From positions 1 to 14,079 of the forward strand of contig SYDV01000033.1 of NCBI GenBank assembly GCA_005801395.1: a stretch of DNA of 14,079 nucleotides, read 5' to 3'. Positions 1 to 7,242 of the stretch are shown here, one piece after another. Origin of the DNA: Planctomycetia bacterium. Its GTDB lineage: Bacteria > Planctomycetota > UBA11346. Within the stretch, counting starts at the first letter, position 1. Each line of letters starts with the position of its first letter. The notes under the pieces are model-generated. The model did not search any database, was not told where the DNA came from, and saw only the letters and a program-made list of their open reading frames with translations. A program made the position numbers and the translations under genes.

Positions 1-437
1 CATAAACGATCTAAAATCACCACGTCTTCGGCGCTTGATGCGATTGCCACTAAAGTCGCTAAATTTGCCTGAAAACCGGTGCTGGTGACCAGCGCTTCTT
101 GATAACCAAGCCAGTGAGCCAAACGTTCTTCTAAACGACGATGACATCGCAGGCCGCCCGCCAGCAGTCGCGCCGCTCCAGCGCCAGCACCATATAAACG
201 CAGAGCTCGTGTCGCGGCATTTTTTATACGCAAACGATTCGACGCGCCCAGGTAATCGTTGGACGCCCAATTGTGCAGTTTTCGTCGTTTGCCGTTTTCT
301 GTTACAATTACCACTCGGTCATCAGGCGAATCAATCACTGGACGTTGCCGCAATCGCCCGGCAGCTGATAGCTCTGACAGTTCATTAGTAATCGACTGGC
401 GCATTGCTGCACGGCTAGGAGGCGGTTCGTGACCCAT
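1..437 (-). CDS. bioF: 8-amino-7-oxononanoate synthase-like enzyme (N-terminal part, cut by window edge)
   Basis: PLP-dependent alpha-oxoamine synthase. BioF condenses pimeloyl thioester with alanine in biotin synthesis. Reading leftward from the ATG at 437 gives 145 codons open to the window edge. The segment NWASNDYLGASNRLRIKNAA matches the conserved SNDYLGL region near the start of BioF. It is followed by a Gly/Ala-rich stretch (GAGAGAARLLAGG), then HRRLEERLAHWLGYQEAL and STGFQANLATL, as in BioF and 2-amino-3-ketobutyrate ligase. The catalytic lysine lies outside the window. The start is uncertain: an in-frame GTG at 476 and an internal ATG at 404 are possible, and none has a clear Shine-Dalgarno. 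It is divergent from the kinase gene. The family is secure. The BioF assignment over other alpha-oxoamine synthases rests on the DRL segment at the visible end and is less sure. Confidence 0.8.
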   Translation of the reverse strand, partial: MGHEPPPSRAAMRQSITNELSELSAAGRLRQRPVIDSPDDRVVIVTENGKRRKLHNWASNDYLGASNRLRIKNAATRALRLYGAGAGAARLLAGGLRCHRRLEERLAHWLGYQEALVTSTGFQANLATLVAIASSAEDVVILDRL

Positions 438-694
438 GGCGGGAAGGGTTCTAGGGTCCAACCACCATAACGCCACCTACGGTATGCTTTCAATCATGGC
501 AACTCGCTGAATAACGTTAGGGTTTGTTACTAAGGCATGATGGTTACTTCTGCTGTAGCGTTGGCGGTTAAGATTTGCGGTTAAGAGTAACACCTGCAGT
601 TCACTACAACGTGCCATTCATTCCCTTGCGAATACAGAAATAACCATCTAAAACGCTCTCCGCTAACCTCATCATTATTCCCAGTCGAGCCCCC
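438..694. other. Divergent intergenic region between bioF-like gene and kinase gene
   Basis: These 257 bases separate two divergently transcribed genes and should contain both promoters. No convincing -35/-10 pair or tRNA-like fold was recognised. The one notable item is a pair of 10-base direct repeats at 564-573 and 577-586, listed separately. No coding potential was seen. Confidence 0.5.
564..586. repeat. Paired 10-bp direct repeat upstream of kinase gene
   Basis: GCGGTTAAGA occurs at 564-573 and again at 577-586, separated by three bases, so the copies start 13 bases apart. The pair sits about 110 bases before the kinase start. It could be a tandem binding site for a regulator, or a chance duplication; nothing else in the window decides between these. 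Confidence 0.4.
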
Positions 695-2101
695 ATGACG
701 GATTTGCCCACCGCACCTGAGCACATGCCAGACGCCACTCCCGTTGGCGAATTGCTGACCATCCAGCCGAACGATCCGCTGCAAACTTGTCGAATCTGTC
801 GCTATGAATTTCGTGCCTCAGCCAAATTAACCGGGAAGAAAATTCCCTGTGCACATTGCGGCGCTCAGGTTGAAGTAGTCAATATCACGCAAACAAAAAA
901 CGATCCGCTAATTGGTAAGCGTATCGGTAATTGTCGCCTGAATTATCGTTTAGGTGCAGGCGGCATTGGTTTGGTTTATGCCGGCGATCAATTATCCGTC
1001 GGACGTAAAATCGCGATTAAAATGTTGGGCGCCAAAGCTGGCGCGAATGAAATTTTAGTACAACGCTTTCAACGTGAGGCGAAATTATCCGCTCAACTTA
1101 ATCACTCTGGTGTCGTGCAAGTTTACGATTGTGGTTTTGATCGTGGAGTTCATTTCCAAATCATGGAATTGGTTGAAGGCGGTACGCTGGCCAATTTAAT
1201 TGAAACACACCAGCGCTTACCCTGGCGCGAAGCGGTTGATTTAGGTTTTCAATTGGCGCTTGCGTTGGATTATATTCATAGCCATGACATTATTCATCGT
1301 GATATTAAACCCGCGAATATCTTAATTACGAATGAGGGCGGCCAACGCCTTGCTAAATTAGCCGATCTCGGACTCGCCAAGCAATTGGACGATGAGCAAG
1401 CGCAAATGGGTTTAACCATGGAAGGGAAACCATTGGGCTCCCCTTCTTACATGCCACCTGAACAAGTGCGCAATGCGAAAGACGCAACCCGAGTGTCGGA
1501 TATTTATGGTCTTGGCGCAACTTTATATGCGGCCATTACCGGTCACCGCCCATTTGACGGAAAAACTTCCTACGAAGTAATGGCCAATGTCTTGACGAAA
1601 GAAGCGATTCCGCCGTTAGTGACGATCACTGATTTACCGCCAGCGCTCAATGAATTCTTGCTCAAATGTTTAGCCAAAGATCCAGCCAAGCGCCCACAAT
1701 CCGCCAGCGCGGTTGTGGCAATATTGGAAAAATTATTAAACGAATATGGACGTGCTGAATCGATCAAAACAACAACGCCAAGCGCTGCATGGAAACGACC
1801 AGAAGCAGGTCTTTCCGAAACCACTCCGCCAACCATTCAACAAGGTGGCACCGATCGATTCCGTCGCGCAACGACCAATCCAGAAACCGTTTCCGCCACC
1901 CCGGGAAGTGCTAGCTGGAAACGCCCATCAGCGAACCCAGCGCCAGCGCAAACCCTTCCCCCGCCGACAACCGCTCCGACGCCACCAACAACCGCTCCGA
2001 CGCCACCAACAACTTCCGGCATGTCGCCCGCTATACTTGGAATTATACTCACCATGGGCGCGCTCATCGTCATCTTGCTGATTCTTCTCATTCTCAAATA
2101 A
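695..2101 (+). CDS. Zinc-ribbon Ser/Thr protein kinase with C-terminal membrane anchor
   Basis: A Hanks-type kinase of 468 residues. The N-terminus has a probable zinc ribbon with two CxxC pairs (C32/C35 and C52/C55). The kinase domain covers about residues 77-350: glycine loop GAGGIG (87-92), ATP-binding K109 in KIAIK, catalytic loop HRDIKPANIL with D203, K205 and N208, DLG (224-226) in place of DFG, and PPE (254-256) in place of APE. All catalytic residues are present, so it should be active. A Pro/Thr/Ser-rich linker (about 358-440) leads to one hydrophobic segment (about 447-467) ending the protein, so kinase and zinc ribbon should face the cytoplasm with no extracellular sensor domain. 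Such architectures are common in planctomycetes. The substrate is unknown and neighbouring housekeeping genes give no hint. There is no clear Shine-Dalgarno, and ATG 725 is an alternative start. Confidence 0.93.
   Translation: MTDLPTAPEHMPDATPVGELLTIQPNDPLQTCRICRYEFRASAKLTGKKIPCAHCGAQVEVVNITQTKNDPLIGKRIGNCRLNYRLGAGGIGLVYAGDQLSVGRKIAIKMLGAKAGANEILVQRFQREAKLSAQLNHSGVVQVYDCGFDRGVHFQIMELVEGGTLANLIETHQRLPWREAVDLGFQLALALDYIHSHDIIHRDIKPANILITNEGGQRLAKLADLGLAKQLDDEQAQMGLTMEGKPLGSPSYMPPEQVRNAKDATRVSDIYGLGATLYAAITGHRPFDGKTSYEVMANVLTKEAIPPLVTITDLPPALNEFLLKCLAKDPAKRPQSASAVVAILEKLLNEYGRAESIKTTTPSAAWKRPEAGLSETTPPTIQQGGTDRFRRATTNPETVSATPGSASWKRPSANPAPAQTLPPPTTAPTPPTTAPTPPTTSGMSPAILGIILTMGALIVILLILLILK
1967..2013 (+). 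repeat. 21-bp tandem repeat inside kinase linker
   Basis: A 21-base unit (1967-1987 and 1988-2008, identical) is followed by a five-base start of a third copy. It encodes the seven-residue unit T-T-A-P-T-P-P in the low-complexity linker before the membrane anchor. Perfect identity suggests recent duplication. Copy number probably varies between strains without affecting the kinase fold. Confidence 0.85.
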
Positions 2102-2104
2102 CAC

Positions 2105-2122
2105 GCCACGACTTGCCGTGGC
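2105..2122 (+). terminator. Small hairpin after the kinase gene
   Basis: GCCACG (2105-2110) pairs with CGTGGC (2117-2122) around a six-base loop, just after the kinase stop codon. The downstream sequence is T-rich only loosely, with no uninterrupted T run. It may be a weak terminator or attenuate read-through into pdxJ, which starts 45 bases after the kinase stop. Confidence 0.35.
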
Positions 2123-2146
2123 ACAATCAGTTGATTTGATTTATTT

Positions 2147-2893
2147 ATGATTCATCTCGGCGTAAATATTGATCACGTAGCAACCGTGCGCCAAGCACGC
2201 AAAGCAAATGAGCCTGATCCCGTGTTAGCAGCACACCTGGCGGAACTCGGTGGTGCAAACGGTATCACCGTACATTTACGCCAAGATCGCCGACATATTC
2301 AAGAACGCGACGTTCGCTTATTACGCGAAACCGTCCAGGGCGTGCTCAATCTCGAAATGGCCGCAGGCGAAGATATTTTAAGTTTAGCCTTAGCCGTGTG
2401 CCCAGACGAGGTCTGTCTCGTACCAGAACATCGTCAGGAACTCACCACTGAAGGTGGATTACGCGTTGATGCCGAAGACCGCGTTTTACGCACCACCATT
2501 GATCGCCTAAAAGCAGCGGGAATTCTCGTTAGTTTATTTATCGAACCAGAACCAGCGACAGTTAAAATAGCAAAAGCCATTGGTGCTGATGCAGTTGAAT
2601 TGCACACCGGCACCTGGGCAAATGCCTTCGCTCATTGTCGTGGGGACGAACATGATGAGCAAATGGTCACCCAATTGAGTCGACTCGAAGATGCCGCTGA
2701 CATGGCCACAACGGTTGGTATTCGACTGCACGCTGGCCATGGCATCACCTATCACAATGTGCGTCTCCTCTTGCACCTACCGCTACTGCGGGCACTCAAT
2801 ATCGGTCATAGCATTGTTAGTCGTGCTGTGATGGTCGGAATGGAACGCGCCGTGTTCGACATGCGTCAATTGATTGACAAAGGTCCGGGCTAA
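2147..2893 (+). CDS. pdxJ: Pyridoxine 5'-phosphate synthase
   Basis: PdxJ closes the pyridine ring of pyridoxine 5'-phosphate from 1-deoxy-D-xylulose 5-phosphate and 3-amino-2-oxopropyl phosphate, the last ring-forming step of the DXP-dependent vitamin B6 pathway. The 248-residue protein is close to the usual ~240 and matches along its length: GVNIDH (5-10), GITVHLRQDRRHI (39-51) with H43 and H50, NLEMA with E70, CLVPE..QELTTEGGL (90-105), ELHTG (151-155), AGHGITYHN (196-204) with H198, and NIGHSIVSRAV (218-228). These include the conserved catalytic His/Glu/His set. The start is fixed by the conserved N-terminus, although no Shine-Dalgarno precedes it. It lies 45 bases after the kinase gene in the same direction. 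It could be co-transcribed, but the functions are unrelated. Confidence 0.97.
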   Translation: MIHLGVNIDHVATVRQARKANEPDPVLAAHLAELGGANGITVHLRQDRRHIQERDVRLLRETVQGVLNLEMAAGEDILSLALAVCPDEVCLVPEHRQELTTEGGLRVDAEDRVLRTTIDRLKAAGILVSLFIEPEPATVKIAKAIGADAVELHTGTWANAFAHCRGDEHDEQMVTQLSRLEDAADMATTVGIRLHAGHGITYHNVRLLLHLPLLRALNIGHSIVSRAVMVGMERAVFDMRQLIDKGPG

Positions 2894-2907
2894 AGTTTTA
2901 CCGAAAC

Positions 2908-2959
2908 ACAGTCCAGCCAAGCCGGAACCAAAGGTTCATTATCGTCTCGGCTGGACTGT
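2908..2959 (+). terminator. Long inverted repeat after pdxJ, terminator candidate
   Basis: ACAGTCCAGCC (2908-2918) is perfectly complementary to GGCTGGACTGT (2949-2959), an 11-base-pair stem. The 30-base internal region holds a second hairpin, GAACC (2925-2929) with GGTTC (2933-2937). It begins 15 bases after the pdxJ stop and is followed by TTTGCTGTTGTTG, so transcription termination is the simplest reading. The T run is short and the loop unusually large for a Rho-independent terminator. Confidence 0.5.
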
Positions 2960-2972
2960 TTGCTGTTGTTGC

Positions 2973-2985
2973 GGGGCTTCTCCCC
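2973..2985 (+). repeat. Short GC hairpin between the two larger inverted repeats
   Basis: GGGG (2973-2976) can pair with CCCC (2982-2985) around a five-base loop. It is too short to interpret alone, but lies between the two larger inverted repeats of this spacer. Confidence 0.3.
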
Positions 2986-2995
2986 ACACCTCGTG

Positions 2996-3051
2996 ACACT
3001 AAGGCGCACAATGAAATCTTCCGACAGTAGGAAGATTTTGCACCTTAGTGT
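2996..3051. repeat. 56-base near-palindrome upstream of dapA
   Basis: The outer arms ACACTAAGG (2996-3004) and CCTTAGTGT (3043-3051) pair perfectly. After one mismatch, GCA (3006-3008) pairs with TGC (3039-3041). A five-base bulge (3009-3013) follows, then AAATCTTCC (3014-3022) pairs perfectly with GGAAGATTT (3030-3038) around a seven-base loop. That is 21 base pairs in 56 bases. No T run follows on the plus strand. It could be a structured RNA, a bidirectional terminator, a protein-binding palindrome or a small palindromic repeat. No second copy was seen in the window. Confidence 0.65.
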
Positions 3052-3189
3052 AACAAGGTAACTCATTTGGCACGCTCTGAATCTCATCCACTTAGCGCCC
3101 TCGTATCAGTCAAAAAATGCTATCCCAAATCTCCCACAGCATATTTCCGCTAGCATGAAGCTCACAAAGCTACAGCCTGCTAACCCTCC

Positions 3190-3194
3190 GGAGG
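3190..3194 (+). promoter_or_regulatory. Strong Shine-Dalgarno of dapA
   Basis: GGAGG lies five bases before the ATG at 3200. It is one of the few clear ribosome-binding sites in the window and decides the dapA start over the upstream ATG at 3155. Confidence 0.85.
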
Positions 3195-3199
3195 TTTCC

Positions 3200-4090
3200 A
3201 TGGCTCGTTCTGCCTTCAGCGGCTCCATCGTCGCAATCGTCACACCATATCGTAATGGTCAGGTCGATATTCCTGCGCTGAAAAAGCTGGTCGATTGGCA
3301 CATACAACAAGGCACACAAGGCATCATTCCCTGCGGTACCACCGGTGAGAGCCCCACCTTTACCCATGAAGAACAACACCAATTCATTAGCGAGGTCGTG
3401 CAAGCCGTTGCTGGTCGCGTCCCCGTTATCGCTGGCGCGGGTTCCAATTCGACACGTGAAGCGGTCAGCTTAGCAAAATCTGCAGAAAAATGCGGCGCTG
3501 ACGGTATTCTCACTATCACGCCGTACTACAATAAACCAACACCCGAAGGTTTATTCCAACATTTTAAAGCCGTCCGCGAATCCACGTCACTTCCGATAGT
3601 GCTGTATAATGTTCCTGGTCGTACCGGCATAAATATGCTACCTGACACCGTCGCGCGCGTGTGGGCCTTAGGCGGAATTGATTCGATTAAAGAAGCCAGT
3701 GGTTCGATCGAACAAGTTACGGACATGCTCCAACAAGGCATTCGCGTCTTATCGGGCGATGATGGTTTAGTCTTTCCATTCATGGCCCTTGGTGCATCTG
3801 GCGTCATCAGTGTCGTGGCTAATTTTGCTCCTAAATTAATGCGGCAATTGTGCGATGCGTGCGCGGCCGGAAATCTCGTCGAAGCTCGACGGTTAAATTA
3901 CATTGTGTGCGAACTCACCAAAGTTGCTTTCAGTGAAGCCAATCCAATCCCGGCCAAAGCTGCTCTGGCCGCCATGGGATATATTCACGAAGAATATCGT
4001 CTGCCGTTGGTCCCCATGACGCCCGCGAAAAAAGACATCCTGCTCGCTACGTTACGTAAGCATGGATTACTCGCTGCTGCCAAGGCCTAA
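3200..4090 (+). CDS. dapA: 4-hydroxy-tetrahydrodipicolinate synthase
   Basis: DapA condenses pyruvate with aspartate semialdehyde, the first committed step toward diaminopimelate and lysine, and so feeds cell-wall synthesis. The ATG at 3200 is chosen because GGAGG (3190-3194) sits five bases upstream and gives 296 residues against 292 in E. coli; an in-frame ATG at 3155 would add 15 unconserved residues. Key elements are CGTTGESPTF (45-54) with T47/T48, PYYNKPTPEG (108-117) with Y110, LYNVPGRTGINM (135-146) with proton-relay Y136 and R141, Schiff-base lysine K164 in SIKEASGS, and the late GDDGLVFPFMALGASGVISV segment. All active-site residues are present. The pgsA-like gene follows after 24 bases in the same direction and is probably co-transcribed. 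Confidence 0.97.
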   Translation: MARSAFSGSIVAIVTPYRNGQVDIPALKKLVDWHIQQGTQGIIPCGTTGESPTFTHEEQHQFISEVVQAVAGRVPVIAGAGSNSTREAVSLAKSAEKCGADGILTITPYYNKPTPEGLFQHFKAVRESTSLPIVLYNVPGRTGINMLPDTVARVWALGGIDSIKEASGSIEQVTDMLQQGIRVLSGDDGLVFPFMALGASGVISVVANFAPKLMRQLCDACAAGNLVEARRLNYIVCELTKVAFSEANPIPAKAALAAMGYIHEEYRLPLVPMTPAKKDILLATLRKHGLLAAAKA

Positions 4091-4114
4091 GGCCGAAGCA
4101 AAGCAGAATTACGA

Positions 4115-4855
4115 ATGTCACTCACGTTAGCGGATAAAATAACCTTGGCCCGTTTGGGGTTAATGCCGCTCGCCGTCGCCGCTTATTTATATCTACCAAT
4201 CACGCATTGCTTGGCGTTTTGGTTTTGCGGCTGGATTTGCGCGTTTGCTGAATTTACTGACTACGTCGATGGTAAAGTTGCTCGTTCACGCGGCGAAGTC
4301 AGTGATTTCGGCAAACTCGCCGATCCTTTTTGCGATGTCATTTATCGCATTGGTATGTTTTTAGTGTTTTTAATTCCAATTGCCGGTGTTGGTTATCCGG
4401 TGGCGATGCAGGGAGATGTTTCACCGCTCCTTAATACCGTCGGCTATACGGCAACTCCCACTCCGTTTGACGATATTCATCAGCTCGTTTTTGTACTTAA
4501 TACGCAAAATGGCGGACAATGGGGCGCTGGACTCGTGCCTTGGATGCCGGTGGCATTAATGGTGCTGCGCGAATTAGTCGCTGGAGCCCTGCGGGCCATG
4601 ACTGCATCAAGAGGTTTGGTCTTGGCTGCGCGTACCTCAGGAAAAATTAAAGCTTGGTTTCAAGGTGTAACACTCATCACTATCATGGCGTTCCCCGCCT
4701 TCTGGTTTCGCTTAGAACCCTGGCACCTAACGTACGCTTTTTATGCCACCTGGGCCTGCGCCGTATTGAGCGTCGTTTCGATCATCGAATACATTTGGGT
4801 GAATCGTTTGATTTTAAGTCAACTTTCTGGGCATAATCAGGCAACCAAAAAATAA
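4115..4855 (+). CDS. pgsA: CDP-alcohol phosphatidyltransferase, probable phosphatidylglycerophosphate synthase
   Basis: An integral membrane enzyme that would transfer a phosphatidyl group from CDP-diacylglycerol, most likely to glycerol 3-phosphate, giving the precursor of phosphatidylglycerol. The family signature D-G-x2-A-R-x8-G-x3-D-x3-D is complete: D52, G53, A56, R57, G66, D70, D74, with upstream D49. Hydrophobic segments lie at about 13-45, 75-92, 140-165 and 183-230. The REL (152-154) and GKIKAWFQGVTL (176-187) segments resemble PgsA, favouring that over phosphatidylserine or cardiolipin-type enzymes. At 246 residues it exceeds the usual ~180-195, mainly because of an extra polar loop at about 92-141. 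It lies 24 bases after dapA and is probably in the same operon. The acceptor alcohol is inferred. Confidence 0.82.
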   Translation: MSLTLADKITLARLGLMPLAVAAYLYLPITHCLAFWFCGWICAFAEFTDYVDGKVARSRGEVSDFGKLADPFCDVIYRIGMFLVFLIPIAGVGYPVAMQGDVSPLLNTVGYTATPTPFDDIHQLVFVLNTQNGGQWGAGLVPWMPVALMVLRELVAGALRAMTASRGLVLAARTSGKIKAWFQGVTLITIMAFPAFWFRLEPWHLTYAFYATWACAVLSVVSIIEYIWVNRLILSQLSGHNQATKK

Positions 4856-4893
4856 CCTTTCATGAGCTGTTCTCGTTAGCCGACGTCCCTCAA
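4856..4893. other. Convergent gap between pgsA-like and DCC genes
   Basis: Only 38 bases separate the stop codons of two converging genes. No clear hairpin terminator was seen, so transcripts may overlap into the opposite gene. Confidence 0.4.
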
Positions 4894-5259
4894 TTACAGA
4901 CGACATGTACCAGCAGAACAGCGTCGATGTTTTGCGATTAATCGGTACAGTTGATCTAAAGCTGGCCGCACTAATAAACTTCGGGCCGTTGCCGCTAAAT
5001 CGTGGCCTAAACCTAACGCTTCACTCAAAGTAATGACGGCATCAATACCACCCAACACCGGACCATGAGGGAGAATTAATTTCATTTCATTTGGCACGCC
5101 AATCAAGCCTAAACGACGTTGAATCTCTGGCTCTTGTAATTGTGCGAGACGGAAGCCCGCCTTTCTCAAACGCACCCCAAACAAAGAAATAAATTTACGG
5201 CAAATCGAACAGGCTCCATCATAACACACAATGCCGCGTCGAAGTAATGCCTTGCGCAT
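4894..5259 (-). CDS. DCC-family (DUF393) thiol-disulfide protein
   Basis: A 121-residue protein of the DCC/DUF393 (YuxK-like) family, predicted to have a thioredoxin-like fold. The defining motif YDGACSIC (13-20) supplies a CxxC pair, C17 and C20. Further conserved features are the helix after the motif, the GGIDAVITL segment, and a short Cys-containing C-terminus (CSAGTC). No signal peptide is visible, so it is probably cytoplasmic. The ATG at 5259 is chosen because it begins one base after the dsbD stop (TAATATG) and is preceded by GGGTGA. An in-frame ATG at 5301 would overlap dsbD by 41 bases. Translational coupling with dsbD is likely and suggests a shared role in thiol redox, but the actual substrate is unknown. 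Confidence 0.85.
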   Translation of the reverse strand: MRKALLRRGIVCYDGACSICRKFISLFGVRLRKAGFRLAQLQEPEIQRRLGLIGVPNEMKLILPHGPVLGGIDAVITLSEALGLGHDLAATARSLLVRPALDQLYRLIAKHRRCSAGTCRL

Positions 5260-5260
5260 A

Positions 5261-7216
5261 TTATTCACCCGGAACCGGATCGCCTGGGAAGAAGCTTTCA
5301 AACAAACCTAAATTATTACCAGCAAGACCCGAGGCTAACCAGATTGCTGCGCTGATGAAAATTAGCCCCGTAAATAAACGGCCTAAGCCAATTTCATTGA
5401 CGGGCGAATCACCAGTAAAGCGTAATTTCCCCATCACATAAAACGCGATGATGAGCGACACCGCTGCCCAGCTAGAAAGGGTAAAATTACGGCCAATGAT
5501 GCCCCAGCCCCAAGCTGTATCGCAAATGGTGAGGAATTTAAGCGCGGCAGCTAATTCAACTAATCCACCAACAATTTTAAATTCGTTCATCCATGCACCC
5601 GCTTTCGGCATGCGCTTCATTAATCCTGGACTCATGGCCAAGGCAAAGAACGGAAGCGCAATGGCCGAGGCGTAAATCGCCATGCCGACAATCGCACGAG
5701 TCCACGAATTTGTAACTACGGCTTGCGATAAAACCGCACCAGCAAACGGTGCCGTACAACTAAAGGCCGTTACGGCAAAAGTTAGTCCCATAATCAAAGC
5801 GCCGATATATCCACCACGTCCACCGCCGAGCGCATTTTCAAAACTGGAGGGTAAGCGAATTAAAAAAGCGCCGAGTAACCCCAATCCCAAAACGATAAAC
5901 AACAACGCGATGAATAAGTTCGTCACCGGATGACCAGCTAAATTCGACAAGGTCGAACCAAACACTCCGGTAATTAAAACACCGAGTCCAACAAAACAGG
6001 CAATAATACCGAATGAATAAAAGGCCGCGAGCGGTAATAAGCGATGACCTGCCGAGGCCTGTTTTGCAAAAAATGTCATGGTGAACGGAATCATCGGATA
6101 AGTACACGGCATCACTAACGTGAACAAACCTCCCAACAACGCGAGTAGAATAAATTGTCCAATTCCATCGCCACCGCCGACATCACTGCCTACCCCACCT
6201 TCTGCAAATCCGACAAAGAGCGCCACATTGGCTTTATCCGTTTGACTGAAAACTTCACTCCAACGTTCCTCTTTTCCATTGGGATCAATACGCACATAGA
6301 GTGGACGGTTTTGGGTTGCAAAACGCTGTTGTTGCCACGCGGATAAATCATCAGTGATCCGTGGGTCTGGATCGGTATTTATCGAAATTGGTACACCGCG
6401 ATTCCACGCGGATGCGACAATCGGCAGGCGAAACACGGTTTTATCCATTAATTGGCAATTTACACACGATGGTCCGGTAAAATCTAACAGCACCGATTTG
6501 CCAGCGACTTTCGCTTCACTCATCAGTCGTTCAATTTCACTGATGGACGTAGGACGATGCCAACGCACGGAACTCGTTTGCTCTTCATGTAAACGACTTA
6601 ATTCACTCACCACCACTTTTTTAATCTGCGGAATTAATTCTTCGCGCTCTGCTATAATGACATCACGCAGTGCTTGTTGCAGTTGCTTGGGATCTATCGC
6701 GGTTGCGGCAGGCGTTCCTGCGACATTGCCTTTCACGGTTGGGATTTTAATGGTCAACGGAGTTTTAATGACCGGATTTAAGCAAAACGTTGGACCGCAT
6801 GCCATATATGATAACAGCAATTTGGTTTCAACCGGCGCACCATCGGTAGTCGTGGGAATCGTGATGGGCAGACGAACAGTAACCGGTCCATCTGGATACA
6901 CCATTAATCCGTCATGGTCTTTGGCTTTTTGATCTGAAATTAATGGACCCGCCGACACCACTGGTTGACCTGGTTGCAGATCTAGTCGTGTCGCCACGCC
7001 TTCTGGGGTTTGCAAATCTACGCTATAAAGATGAAGCGGATCATTTTTCGGACGCGGAGTAAATAATCCGATGAGCACGGCTTGCCCTGGGCTAGCACCG
7101 ACCTCAAGCGTAATAACAACATCGACACTATTTTTTGAGAACGTCCCCAGCGGTTCACTGGAGACCACCGCTGAAAGCGACAAAAATAGCAACAGAGAAC
7201 GTAGGGTTGTCAGCAT
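5261..7216 (-). CDS. dsbD: DsbD-family thiol-disulfide interchange protein with rearranged domains
   Basis: It would carry reducing power across the inner membrane to periplasmic thiols. The 651 residues begin with a signal peptide (1-20). An N-terminal beta-sandwich-like region (about 25-162) has CGPTFC (C140/C145), resembling DsbD-alpha. A charged helical linker (175-215) precedes a thioredoxin-like region (225-340) with DFTGPSCVNC (C251/C254), resembling DsbD-gamma. The transmembrane DsbD-beta/CcdA region (350-635) has C371 in MPCTYP and C487 in FSCTAP. All three cysteine pairs are present. E. coli DsbD is ordered alpha-beta-gamma; here the thioredoxin domain precedes the membrane domain. 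The gene starts 26 bases after the peptidase stop and is followed one base later by the DCC gene. A role in cytochrome c maturation or extracytoplasmic disulfide reduction is likely; its direct partners are unknown. Confidence 0.9.
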   Translation of the reverse strand: MLTTLRSLLLFLSLSAVVSSEPLGTFSKNSVDVVITLEVGASPGQAVLIGLFTPRPKNDPLHLYSVDLQTPEGVATRLDLQPGQPVVSAGPLISDQKAKDHDGLMVYPDGPVTVRLPITIPTTTDGAPVETKLLLSYMACGPTFCLNPVIKTPLTIKIPTVKGNVAGTPAATAIDPKQLQQALRDVIIAEREELIPQIKKVVVSELSRLHEEQTSSVRWHRPTSISEIERLMSEAKVAGKSVLLDFTGPSCVNCQLMDKTVFRLPIVASAWNRGVPISINTDPDPRITDDLSAWQQQRFATQNRPLYVRIDPNGKEERWSEVFSQTDKANVALFVGFAEGGVGSDVGGGDGIGQFILLALLGGLFTLVMPCTYPMIPFTMTFFAKQASAGHRLLPLAAFYSFGIIACFVGLGVLITGVFGSTLSNLAGHPVTNLFIALLFIVLGLGLLGAFLIRLPSSFENALGGGRGGYIGALIMGLTFAVTAFSCTAPFAGAVLSQAVVTNSWTRAIVGMAIYASAIALPFFALAMSPGLMKRMPKAGAWMNEFKIVGGLVELAAALKFLTICDTAWGWGIIGRNFTLSSWAAVSLIIAFYVMGKLRFTGDSPVNEIGLGRLFTGLIFISAAIWLASGLAGNNLGLFESFFPGDPVPGE

Positions 7217-7242
7217 AACAACCAGACGTAACGGCTGGCTGG

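Noticed and set aside
1967..2013. Possible CRISPR or mobile repeat from the 21-bp tandem unit
   Set aside because: The copies are adjacent without spacers and translate in frame as part of the kinase linker.
3066..3084. TTGGCACG match to a sigma-54 -24 element before dapA
   Set aside because: The position where the -12 GC must fall, ten bases after GG, reads AT, so no sigma-54 promoter is supported.
3155..3199. Upstream ATG for dapA
   Set aside because: The ATG at 3200 has GGAGG five bases before it and gives the usual DapA length; the added residues are not conserved.
5260..5301. Longer start for the DCC protein at 5301
   Set aside because: It would add 14 residues overlapping dsbD with no family resemblance; the ATG at 5259 is directly coupled to the dsbD stop.
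6354..6932. 192-codon open frame on the plus strand
   Set aside because: It lies entirely antisense to the DsbD-family gene and has no recognisable domain or start signal; it is a shadow of that gene.
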